Positions 45,722-56,405 of a stretch of DNA of 64,000 bases are shown here, in pieces (position 1 is the stretch's first letter; each line of letters starts with the position of its first letter). The notes beneath the pieces were generated by a model. The model was given only the letters and a program-made list of their open reading frames with translations. It ran no database searches and was not told where the DNA came from. The translations under genes and the position numbers were made by a program. This DNA comes from Limonium bicolor (taxonomy: Eukaryota; Streptophyta; Magnoliopsida; Caryophyllales; Plumbaginaceae): assembly GCA_023374045.1 (NCBI GenBank), contig CM041776.1, positions 343,541,636 to 343,605,635 on the forward strand, written 5' to 3'.

Positions 45722-48700
45722 TGTAACGCCCCTATTTAACATATTTATAGCGGAAATAAAATACTAAAGGCGTACAGATCATCGGGTTCCAAACACCCGG
45801 CACCAAACCTCACCAATTACAACTTACAATCTATAAAAGCTACGGTCTGAACTCGAGAAAAACTTAACACAAACATAATAGAAATTAAACATATTAACTC
45901 TCCACAAAACCTAGTCCCATCCCAAACGCTCATTCTCTTCGTGGCCACCTGTAAATCAATTCGTACCTGCAAGATGAAACCAAGCAGCCCACCCCGGGAG
46001 GGGTGAGTCAGTTCCCTGGAATGGAACTGGTACTATTCTCTAAAACAAAACTTTAATATAACTTGAGAATAAACAATAACTTGAAAACAGCACTTAAACA
46101 AAATAGCGAAACAAAACACCCTTTTAAAACACCAAGTCAAACATAACATTTCAAAGGAGACAAATAACAGAAGAGTAAAGTTAGTAAATATCACCACACC
46201 AAGAATTAGTGAACAATCATTACTTATGTTAGATCCATATCCAAGTTGGAGTAGAAAGACCCATGTAGTCACGAGGACTAGGAATGAATGAGAGAAAACC
46301 AAAACCAGCAACTCAAGAATGGAATGAAACCAACTGGGAGAGATGGCCCCCACCGCCAAGAACGTCCATTAAGGACAGGGGATATACAGCCCCTTACTGT
46401 TAACTACGTCCTCTCAGGACAAGGGATATACAGCCCTTTACTGTTTACCGATGAAGACGCGCGCACGTCACAGCAACGACCCCACTCATGGATGAAACAA
46501 ATATCCAGAGTCAAAGAAAGAATACCAAAGATGACTTTTTCCAAATTCCCACCAGATCACCAATTACCCAGAGCAATACCAAAAACACTCAGTCCTACAG
46601 AGTGCAGAGCGTAAACCCCAAGTAATCAATGTCCAGTGGAACAACCGAAGGGAAGGAACCAATACCCAAGTGAGTTTCACATACAAGGCTCAGTTAGTCA
46701 GACAAGCTGAGTTAATCACACAACCATTTCTTTTTTTTAAAAAAAATTCCTCTTAAAGTCAGTTAGCGTTTCTCGAAAACGACTCATAGGTCAAACATCA
46801 GAAATATCGGAGTACGAGAGATCGTACCTGGTACGTGTAGAAGCATAATCCAAACTTGACCAAATGTGCAAGTGCAACTCCCACTAATAACCTATGATTA
46901 AGGTATTCCAAGTGTCGATTAGTTAAGAGACTTATAAACTTAACAGTCTTCTTCACTTACTGATTACTAGTTTCAGGTTGACCATTATTCTCTTACAGAG
47001 GTTTGGGCTTGACTTGTTAACTAAATCCTTTGTTAGGCCCATCTCGTTTAGTTTGGAATGATTTAGAATTTATTCCTGAGAGTGGCCCAAACTCTCTTTG
47101 GATTGTTAAAGTGGGCTTTTGGAGTTCATAGACTTGGGCTTAATGGGTTAGCCCAAGACCGGGTTAAGTTATGTTGTGTAATTAAAACTCTTAAATTAAT
47201 AGTGATTATTTAATCACTCACTGACTAAAACCTAAGGTTTAATAATATATATATAACCTACTTATTATAACTGTCACAAGGATTATTATTTCCCTCAACT
47301 ATATTAATGTATTTATTTACATGTATAATTATACGTATATATATATATATCTTTATGTATTAAAATTTATCCATAGCATTTTTTAGGAAATTTTATTGTA
47401 TTTATTAATGCAAATTTATGGTATTTTAATTTCAATAACCTATATGGCTTAAACACAATGACTTAAAGTTTATAACATGATGTGTTCCTTGATTTACTTA
47501 TATATATAAGTATACCCCGTACTAGAAATTACCAAGACATTACCCCTATGTAATTCACCATATTTAAACTATCTTATTAATACAACCTTAAACTGTATTC
47601 TAAGTATATTTCATAAGTATTTCCTTTACCATATCTTAAGGTTCTAGATCTTATAAAGTTTAGTAACTATAACGGTACTTTAATTAGTTCCCTGATTTAC
47701 TTTAAAGTTACTTCTTAATTCTTTTTTTTTAAATGCGTATTAAATAATATTTATATATATTGTTCCTTAGTTTATTTAAAATATTAACTCCCATATAATA
47801 TAGTAAATAAATGTAGGATAATTAAATTCCTTAATTTATATAAGTTCCTACTTAAGTAAGTAAATATACATATATGTAAATAATTTCATTTCTCTTAAAA
47901 GCTAATACAAAAACATTTATAAACTTACTGTTATAAATGTTAATTTAATCCCTTTATTTTCCCAGCTTAAAAGTTAATTAACAAACCTTACTTTAATTTT
48001 TGATACATTAAAAACTTTATATTATAGGTTATTCTTATGAAAAACTCATAAACACAATTTTTAAAACCCTTTACCATTGCCCAAAAATTCCCAAATTTAA
48101 TATACAGTAACTATAACATTTTAGACATATTATAAAATTTTATTTCATAAAAATATCTTTTTAATTTAGCCAAATAATTCCAGAAAACCCGTAACTTGTA
48201 AAAATCATAACTTATGTTTAAAAACTCCAAAACCATAATAATTTACATCAAAATAAACTACATAAAATAAGGAATCTATGGTTAAAATTTCAAGTCAAAA
48301 TACATTCGGGAAGATATTTAAATTAACCCAACAAGTTAAGACTATTTACTGGAATTTTTATAAAACTTTAACAAACTTAAAAAACGTAGTTTTAATCGTG
48401 GCCGTCCAATCTCTAGAACGAGATCGGACGGCCCCTGTACCGCGAGTTCTTCAGCGAACACTATCACCAAACCGAGTACTAATTCGACGATAACTCCAAA
48501 TCTACAGAACGAAATTGAGTGATTTTTGTTTCTATGGATTCGTAATCAATTTCGGTTCTATTGTACCGATTTCCCCAATTTTAATGCAGAGTTCACCAAG
48601 ATTCGAATTTGATTCGAGAGTTAGGGTTAGTTCGGTTTCAGAATTAAACGATTACAATTCTTACAAATTCTCCTAATCTAATACGAATTGACTAAATCAA

Positions 48701-49930
48701 CACATGGGTTAGATCGGAATACCATTACGAACAGCAACAACGGAGCAATTTGATCGGAGACTCACCGGATTGTGCGAAATTGGTGAATTCGAAATCGGAA
48801 ACTGGAAAACTCGAACTTCGACCAGTTCGTGAAGCCAACTTTGAGGATCTATAAGTTATTGTACAGATCGATTTAGGCTTTGTTAATTGGCTCAATAGAA
48901 AGATGAAACTTAGCTCTACACATTGATAACTAGAACTAATCCTAACTCGCATTATACAGAAAGAAAATTGACCCGAAAGTTACGAGTTTACCTGTCGTTT
49001 TCCGGTGATTTTATGTGCTGACAAATCAGAGACTTTGGGCGACTATATCTTCCAAAAGGTTACGAATCAGGCTTGGGCATAAACATGAAAGTTGTAGATG
49101 GTTAGAGATCTACACAACGGGCTAAAGAAATCGAAATTTGGTTGAAAGACGAGGAAGTTATGGCAAGACGAACTTTACCTGAAATCGAATGAAACTGGAA
49201 ACTGGGTTACGAACTCGAAAGCTGGCAACTTTGGATCAACTTTCCCGTCGATGTAGAATGAGTTAGGGCTTGTATGAGCTATGGTTGTAAAGAGGGAATT
49301 AAGGAGAAGAGAGTGGTGAAGACGGCACTGGAAAATTCGAAGTAACGAGAGAGATATAGCCGTCACAAGTTAGGTCAAAATCGGGTGGTTGTTGGAGAAA
49401 AACAAGGAGATAGAATCGACTAAGTGTTGGGCGCACGAGAGGCTGACACGTGGCAGTTATAAAATTTTGGCTCTAAACTTCAAACTAGCATAACTTTGGC
49501 TAGGATGATCCGTTTTTGACGTTCTTTTTATCGATCTTCATGGTTTTTCATAACCTATTTATTGGTATAGGTTTCATGGCCTGGTTTGACCATTCTCAAA
49601 AAGTCAACTCTAGCAAGGCTTAATAAGCTTTAAGGTTTCTAGAATTTTATATTGACTTTTATATTTCAAAACAATGTTCCAACACTTCCTAAAATCTTTA
49701 TAATATATTTGGAGTGTTTAATAATTTTCCCAAGATTTATTGACTTATAAATCTTTTATTAAATTCATAATACTATATAATAATGTATAATAATTAGGGT
49801 TAAATAGGAGAAAACCCTAAATAAATTCATAATTCCATATAATAATTCAATATTCATAATTACATATAATAATTTAATTTTTATAAAAGAAATCCCCTAA
49901 ATTAATTTAAATTAATTTAGGGGTATTTCA
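45722..49930 (-). repeat. 3' LTR of the chromovirus (4.2 kb)
   Basis: 4,209 bp, with borders TGTAACGCCCC and GGGGTATTTCA on the plus strand. Pairs with 56406-60608. It contains no supported gene. The 108-residue frame at 46033-46359 occurs in both LTRs only because the LTRs are copies. Confidence 0.95.
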
Positions 49931-49948
49931 GCATATCCCCCTTAAAAG
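49931..49948 (-). other. Polypurine tract of the chromovirus
   Basis: On the minus strand TTTTAAGGGGGATATGC lies directly before the 3' LTR (TGAAATACCCC). The AAGGGGG stretch is the likely plus-strand priming site. Confidence 0.7.
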
Positions 49949-50337
49949 AAACTTCGCCTCGAAGTTTAACAATCAACTAATAGGCACTCACACCGCTTCG
50001 GGTGTGCTGAGACAATAATAACTTCAATGATATTCCATACCATTCCAATCTTTTATCTCCATTTCAACATTCCCCTCAAGGGTACCGAAATCAAAGTACC
50101 AAAACCATAACAACGTGAATCAAAGTATAATCTGAAACAAAACACAACACAAACGTGACAAAGTACTGTGCCACAACGTAAACTACGTACGTACATACAC
50201 CTCTCATTACTAACAATGCAACGAGGCATAATCCGGATGAGATAACGAAGGAGGAGTATGCCAGCATATCCCCTTAAAAGTGCTAAGGTACGCCCTCGTA
50301 CCGCCACTAACGTGAATCATCTCAGGATAACAGAGTA

Positions 50338-53300
50338 TCATGCAAACAGATGTGGGTACTTAACTCTCATGGAGTCCTCGGTCTCCCAAGTAGCTTCCTC
50401 GACCCCATGATGTTCCCAAAGAACCTTCACTAACTTAACTGATCTGCCCCTCGTTTCTCGGACCTTCGTGTCCAAGATCTGTATAGGAGTCTCCTCATAC
50501 CTCAGTGTAGGCTCAATCTCCAACCTCTCTGGCTGCAGTACGTGAGAAGGGTCAGGCATATACTTCTTCAACTGAGATACGTGAAACACATCGTGTACCT
50601 TCCCTAACTCAGCTGGTAGCTCGAGTCTGTAAGCAACTGGGCCCACTCGCTCCGTAATCCTGTACGGGCCAACATACTTAGGGCTTAGCTTCCCCCTCAT
50701 CCCGAATCTGAATATCCCTCTCATCGGGGACACTCGTAAGAAGACCATGTCTCCCAACTGAAACTCGAGCTCTCTGGTACGCTGATCCCCATAAGACTTC
50801 TGTCTGGACTGCGCTGCCCTCATGTGCTGCTGAATAACCCTAACGTCATCCTGCAGTGTCTGAATATACTCGGGCCCAATCAAGACCGCCTCAGCAGGTC
50901 ACTCCATGATAAGGGAGTCCGGCACGGCCTGCCATATAGAGCCTGGAATGGTGCCATGCCGATAGACGCGTGGTAAGAGTTATTATAGGAGAACTCTACC
51001 AGGTGTAGACGCTCTACCCAACTCCCCTGATAATCCAGAGCGACTGCTCGCAACATATCCTCCAATGTCTGAATAGTCCGCTCAGTCTGCCCATCAGTCT
51101 GCGGGTGAAAAGCTGTGCTAAGTCGTAGCTGAGTCCCAAATGCCTCCTGTACCTGACGCCAATATCGACTGAGGAAACGAGTGTCACGATCAGAGACGAT
51201 CGTCTTCGGTACCCATGGTACCGGATATGCTCTGTGGTAAACACCTCAGCCAGTTTGGGCACCTTCCATGTGTCCTTGATAGGTATGAACCTAGCTGTCT
51301 TGGTCAACCTATCGACTATAACCCAAATGGCGTTCAGTCCACCTCTAGCTGGAGGGAGACCGACCACAAAATCCATGCTGATGTCGTCAAACTTCCAGCA
51401 CGGTACTGGAAGTGACTGAATCTGGCCGCCTGGTCGACGATGCTCAAACTTCACTTTCTGACAAGTGAGGCATCGAGAGACAAAATCAGCTACATCCCTC
51501 TTCATCCCACTCCACCAGAATAATTGCTTCAAGTCCTTGTACATCTTGGTGGCTCCAGGGTGTACTGATAATGTCGAGGAATGAGCCTCTGAAAGAATCC
51601 TGGTCTGAAGCTCTGTCGCATCCTGAGGAACGCAGAGTCTGCCTCTGACTCGAAGGTGTCCCTCGCTGTCCAGCTCATAGTCGTACTTCAAACCGTCAGT
51701 CAACCCGTCTGCTAACTTCTGTCTGATGCCCTGTAGATAAACGTCACTGTCCTGGGCTGCGTACACCTCCTCAGCTATCGTGGTCGTCTCGAATAGGGCG
51801 AGTAGTGAATAAGCTCGCCTGCTCAGAGCGTCTGCCACGACATTTCCCTTCCCTTCTGTGTACTGGAGGTTGATGTCGTAATCGGCCAGTAGCTCAACCC
51901 ACCGTCGCTGTCTCAAATTGAGCTCCTTCTGGGTCCAGATGTACTTCAGACTCTTATGGTCCGTCATAATCCGGACTGTGGCTCCATACAAGTAATGCCG
52001 CCAGATCTTCAAGGCGAAGACTATGGCGAGGAGCTCAAGGTCGTGAGTGGGGTAGTTTTCCTCATGCTTCTTCAGCTGTCTAGAAGCATACGCTACTACT
52101 CGGCCATGCTGCATCAGTACTCCACCAATCCCTCTGCCTGAGGCATCGCAATATACCTCGTACCCCTCATTCCCCTCTGGAATAGTCAATACTGGAGCTG
52201 TGGTCAAGGCGTCCTTCAGCGCCTTGAAGGAGACCTCACAAGCCTCTGTCCATACAAAAGGGCTCCTTCTTCATCAAGGAGGTCAAGGGCTTGGCCAGCC
52301 TGGAGAAGTCCTTCACAAAGCGTCTATAGTAGCCAGCCAACCCAAGGAAACTCCTAACCTCTGTCACGGTGCGAGGTCTATGCCAGCTCTGCACTGCCTC
52401 GATCTTAGCTGGGTCTACAGAAACTCCCTCAGCTGAGATCACGTGTCCGAGAAATGACACCTTGTCTAGCCAAAATTCACACTTGCTGAACTTGGCATAT
52501 AACTGTTTCTCCCTCAGCGTCTCCAAGACTGTCCTCAAATGCTGCTCATGTTCCTCCTTGCTCTTAGAGAAGACTAGAATGTCGTCAATAAATACGACTA
52601 CCGACTTATCCAGCTGGGCTTGGAAGACTCTCTGCATCAAGTCCATAAATCTCGCTGGTGCATTGGTCAGTCCAAACGGCATCACTGTGAACTCATAGTG
52701 GCCGTATCTGGTCCGGAAGGCTGTCTTCTCGATGTCTGGCTCAGCTACAGCTATCTGGTGATATCCGGATCGCAGATCAATCTTAGAGAACACCCTTGCT
52801 CCCCTCAGCTGGTCGAACAAGTCATCGATCCTGGGCAGTGGGTACTTGTTTTTGATCGTGACATTGTTCAACTCTCTGTAATCTATACACAGTCTCATGC
52901 TCCCGTCCTTCTTCTTGACGAACAGCACAGGAGCGCCCCAAGGTGAGACACTGGGTCTAATGAAACCCTTATCCAGTAGCTCCTGCAACTGCTTCTTTAA
53001 CTCGACCATCTCTGCAGGGCCCATCCGGTAGGGAGCCTTAGCAATCGGTCCCGTGCCCGGTACGAGGTCGATGTTGAATTCAACCTCTCTCAGCGGTGGT
53101 AGTCCAGGTAGCTCCTCTGGAAAAACATCGGGGTACTCCGACACAATGGGAACGTCGCTCCTGAACTTCGGATCCGTCCTCAGATCCTGGGCATAGCAGT
53201 AGTAGGCAGTAGCGCCCTTGGATACCTCCTTCATCAGGGATAGAGCCGATACAACCTTCACAGTCGGCTGCTTAGGCTGCATTCGGTACGACACGGTGGA

Positions 53301-53629
53301 TCCCTGTAGCTGACTTCAGGAGGAGACGGTGCTCTGCACAATGTAGTCTGCCTCGATACCGCTGTAGCGTGTCCATGCCCACAATAATGTCAAATCCCAT
53401 GCCAGGGAAGACTATGGCATCCAGGAGGAAGTCGCTCCCTTGATGTGTATGCTCAATTCTTGCACTGCTTACTACACTTGATCGTTCTTTGGATGGCAGC
53501 AAGACTGAGCAGTCGTGGATATCCTCGGTCGAGCATCGATCTTATCATGAAACGCTTGTGATATGAAGGAGTGGGAGGCACCAGAATCAAACAGGACTGT
53601 GGCCTCCACTCCATTAACTAGGAACGTTC
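50338..53629 (-). pseudogene. Chromovirus pol: protease, RT, RNase H, integrase, chromodomain
   Basis: Reading down the minus strand from the acceptor at 53629: protease GTFLVNG-ATVLFDSGASHSF; RT with [66 protein letters not shown] and the active site [13 protein letters not shown]; RNase H with [24 protein letters not shown] and ADALSRRA; integrase with an HHCC zinc region ending [38 protein letters not shown] and [20 protein letters not shown]; and at the C-terminus a GPYRITERVGPVAYRLELP module and a chromodomain ending KVLWEHHGVEEATWETED, then KYPHLFA. Frame changes occur near 53290, 52240, 51220 and 50880. The chromodomain steers integration to heterochromatin marks in known chromoviruses. 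Confidence 0.93.
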
Positions 53630-53702
53630 CTGAAATTGTAGAATAGGTTTTTAAGATTTGGGTAAACGTTCCAAGGTAATTACTCAGGGTTAACGTTTAT
53701 AC

Positions 53703-53777
53703 CTGTGATGACCATTCCATTGCTCTTTGCTTGAGCCTGGTTCAACACATTCAGCTTGATTTCAAAATTTCCAGCGC
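53703..53777 (-). CDS. Short spliced exon joining gag to protease
   Basis: A 75-base exon bounded by an acceptor (TTCTTCATGTAG) at its start and a donor (CACAG-GTATAA) at its end reads GAGNFEIKLNVLNQAQAKSN and then GMVIT, the usual gag-protease junction text of chromoviruses. It continues after a 73-base intron (53630-53702, acceptor CAATTTCAG) into GTFLVNG of protease. Its starting phase (one base carried from the previous exon) matches the donor at 54762 near the gag end. Confidence 0.75.
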
Positions 53778-53866
53778 CTACATGAAGAAATAATTCTTAG
53801 TATTTCCATTCTTATTGCAAGCTTGAGTAGTTTAATGATTACAATGCTGAATTGTAAAATACATAG

Positions 53867-54578
53867 CTAGATCTGTCTAAAGGTCAGGTTCAATCTGCCA
53901 GGTTTCAGGTGAGTCTGGTTAATAATGGATGTGGGGCTGTGTTGGGTTTGATTCTCTTCACTCCATGGTAGATGAGTCTAGCTGCCCCTCCAAAGATCAG
54001 TACATCACCTGACTTTAGGATGATCTTGGTAGCGAGGTCCATCCTCTTATGGTCACCGAATAGGAACTCCGCGTCGTCTCCAAGTGATATGGAAACCACT
54101 GGAACTCCTCTGGTGATGGTTCTAGGGATTCATCCTTATCTTGATGCAACCCTAGCTTACCTTCTTTCCCATAAAAGTTGATGATGCAGACGTCTGAGGT
54201 TATGTCTGGGACGGGCTCATCCTCCAATTCTTGTGCGATCTTCACTGCAGCTCCAATGATGGTCTGCAACTCCTCCGGGATCGGTGGCACCTCCGCCTCT
54301 TCATAGCTTTTGGTGGTGTGGTTCCACTTCTTGCCTAAGCACATGAGCTTCAACTTCATGGTTGAACCATTCTTGAAGGTAGGAGTGTAAAAATTCCCTT
54401 CCTTCACACCTAACTCCCTGATCTTGAGGATCAATGCATACTGGACTGCTGGGGTCAGGTACTCTCGTAGTAAGATCATCCCGGGTCTCAAGACCTCACA
54501 TTTCTCTGGTGGGTGTGGTTTGGCTTCAAAGGGGATGTTGGGTGTGGAGATAGGTAATAGGAAAGCAAATATCAAAAG
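53867..54578 (-). pseudogene. AlkB-type 2-oxoglutarate/Fe(II) dioxygenase inside the retrotransposon
   Basis: A domain of about 237 codons closely resembles plant ALKBH1. Starting after an acceptor (TTTTCATTCAG) with AFDIC, it shows CEVLRPGMILLREYLTPAV, KLKLMCLGKKWNHTTKSYEE, PPIPEELQ, DVCIINFYGKEGKLGLHQDK (Fe ligands His 54144-54146 and Asp 54138-54140), GVPVVSISLGDDAEFLFGD, SGDVLIFGGAARLIYHGVK (third ligand His 53965-53967), PNTAP and LKPGRLNLTFRQI with the 2-oxoglutarate-binding Arg motif, then stop at 53867-53869. ALKBH1 enzymes oxidatively remove methyl groups from DNA or RNA bases (N6-methyl-adenine, tRNA m1A; known). It lies on the same strand between gag and protease and has no introns inside. 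Frames change near 54540, 54105 and 53905, so it is broken as read, though every catalytic residue is kept. It may protect or demethylate element nucleic acid (inference). Confidence 0.9.
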
Positions 54579-54762
54579 CTGAATGAAAACAATGATTCTT
54601 ATTAAGCAGTTTAGGATAAGGTTCACAACTTGGTTTCGAACAAAAATATAAAGGAAGGAGGGATTTGTAGTTCATCCCTTTACAATACGAAGAAACATGA
54701 GTTTATAGAAACAAGAATGGAATAAAAGTCTAAGCTCCTTCGATAGGAAGGTATTCCTCACC
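54579..54762 (-). promoter_or_regulatory. Splice donor shared by AlkB and pol acceptors
   Basis: TCATCTG-GTGAGG at 54762/54761 is a strong donor within the last gag codons, leaving one base of a split codon. Acceptors at 54578 (CATTCAG, before AFDIC of AlkB) and 53777 (CATGTAG, before GAGNFE of the pol leader) are both in the matching phase. Using neither leaves Gag with its own stop at 54730. This is an inferred mechanism based on phase and consensus only. Confidence 0.5.
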
Positions 54763-56125
54763 AGATGAACTCCGGTCATCCCTCGCTGCTTCCACCCGGT
54801 CCACCAGGTTGAGGACCGGTGCTTTGCCTGCTGCCGCTGAGGGTAATTCTGTCCCGGCCTCTGTGTCTGGGCAGGGCGGTTGGTAGATGGTCCAGCACCT
54901 CCCGTACTACCTCTACCTCCTCCTCCATTAGTGTTAGTAGGTGGGGCTTCAGCCGCTGACCCGGTGCGTGGCTTGTATCTCTTGGAGTCCGGGTTCATGA
55001 TGCATTCAAACGATCTGTGCCCCATCTTGCCGCAGTAGTTGCAATTCACCAGGTTTCCCTTACAATCCTTGCCCGGGTGGTCCTTCTTACACCACTTACA
55101 GAAGTACCTTCTCACAAATTGATTTCCTGTTCCTGGTCAGAGTTAGTAACGAGATAGGAAAATAAAATGTAACATATTGTAGATTCCAACCTTTCTCACC
55201 CTTAGGTGGTTCGTGGCGAAGAGGTTTAGCATTAGCGTTAGAAGGGACGATGGCCTTCTCATTCCCCCCCTTGAAAAATTTGCCCCTCCTTTCGTGAGTC
55301 TGAGGGGGTCCTCTCCCATCTCTTCCTCCATTGTCATTCCTCCTCTTGCCTAGCACAGAATTTTGATAGGCAATAGTGGTCTCGCAATCGTTTGCGTCCT
55401 CAGCTAGTTCCTGTCGTTACAATACATGTTAATGGAGAATCTTAGCATACCAAATTTTCTAAATCATGTTCCTTACCTGTAAGGTCATCCTCTGGTGGAA
55501 CCGATCATGTTCATGATCCTGAAGTCCAAGCCAGAATGGAATTTATCCACCAGGTACCTCGGAGCGTAAGCTCCCTCTCCAATCACAGCAAGTAATTCCA
55601 CGAACTTGTTATAGTAGTCAGCAACAGAGGAATTTCCTTGCTTCAGCTGCTCGAACTCGCTCCTCATCCTCTTCTGGAGGTAAGATGGGTAGAATTTAGC
55701 TCTCAAGGCCACTAGAAATGCCTGAAAGTCGAAATTCGCCAGGGCCGTCAGCTCGGCTCTAGCAGTCTGCCACCATCGGTGCGCGGGTCCCTGAAGGAAG
55801 TAGGCCGCTATGTCCACCTGGCGATTAGCTGGAACGTGCATAGAGGTGAAGGCCTTCTGCATCTCGTCGATGTACTTCTCTAAGGTCTTCGGTTCGGCTG
55901 GCCTTCATAAGTTGGAGGGCGAAGGTCATTGACTGCCTTCAGCCAGTTGAACTCTCGGGGTCCATTAGGTGGTGGTGGTGGCGGCTGTGGGATCTGAGCC
56001 TGCTGCTGAGCTAGTGCAGCCGTCACTATCTGAGCTATGACCTCTGGAGTGACAGCGTCGGGTCCAAGGCCTCCTGAAGATCCTGCTCCTGAGGAACCTG
56101 CTCCTCTTCCTCTTCTTCCCGACAT
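54730..56125 (-). pseudogene. Chromovirus gag with two introns and zinc knuckles
   Basis: Starts at the ATG at 56125 (MSGRRGRGAGSSGAGSSGG), with a Gln/Pro-rich segment, then the retrotransposon gag domain (DIAAYFLQGPAHRWWQTARA, FLVALRAKFYPSYLQKRMRS, GNSSVADYYNKFVELL). Two GT-AG introns are seen, 55411-55476 and 55133-55190, and the frame reads across the second exactly (GEK to GTGNQFVRRYFCKW). Two CCHC-like knuckles follow, CKWCKKDHPGKDC and CNYCGKMGHRSFEC. The C-terminus APVLNLVDRVEAARDDRSSS continues to EEYLPIEGA and a stop at 54730-54732. Frame changes occur near 55890, 55515 and 54840, the last consistent with one missing G. Gag forms the particle that packages the element RNA. Confidence 0.85.
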
Positions 56126-56388
56126 TTAGCTGATATTGACATTCGTTACTCAGAGGCGTATTGTTGAGTCTAAATGTCTATGTAGTAAAGTAGGTAATTT
56201 ATAACGTCCTAAGGACGGTTCGTAGGTACGTGCAGTGAAATGTAAATAATAACGTAAGTATGGGGTAAAGGTCACGCGCCTTTCTGGAATCCTCACTTCC
56301 CAATTCTACCCCGGTTCCCCAGTTTTAAGTGCACCTATAATCTAAGTATTTCACTCGGCTTGTTTTCTCGGGTTCAAAGCGTAACTAC

Positions 56389-56400
56389 GCTCTGATACCA
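56389..56400 (-). other. Primer binding site (tRNA-iMet)
   Basis: TGGTATCAGAGC on the minus strand, five bases inside the 5' LTR end (56406), is complementary to the 3' end of plant initiator tRNA-Met, the usual primer for reverse transcription. Confidence 0.9.
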
Positions 56401-56405
56401 CTTTC

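Noticed and set aside
46033..46614. 108-residue frames on both strands within the LTR, repeated at 56714-57433
   Set aside because: They are conserved only because the two LTRs are copies of each other. They overlap each other on opposite strands and resemble no protein.
54015..54626. AlkB ORF starting at its own ATG (MNLILNC...)
   Set aside because: The first 16 residues come from upstream intron-like DNA. A splice acceptor at 54579 followed by AFDIC, a motif I associate with the start of ALKBH1, gives a better beginning.
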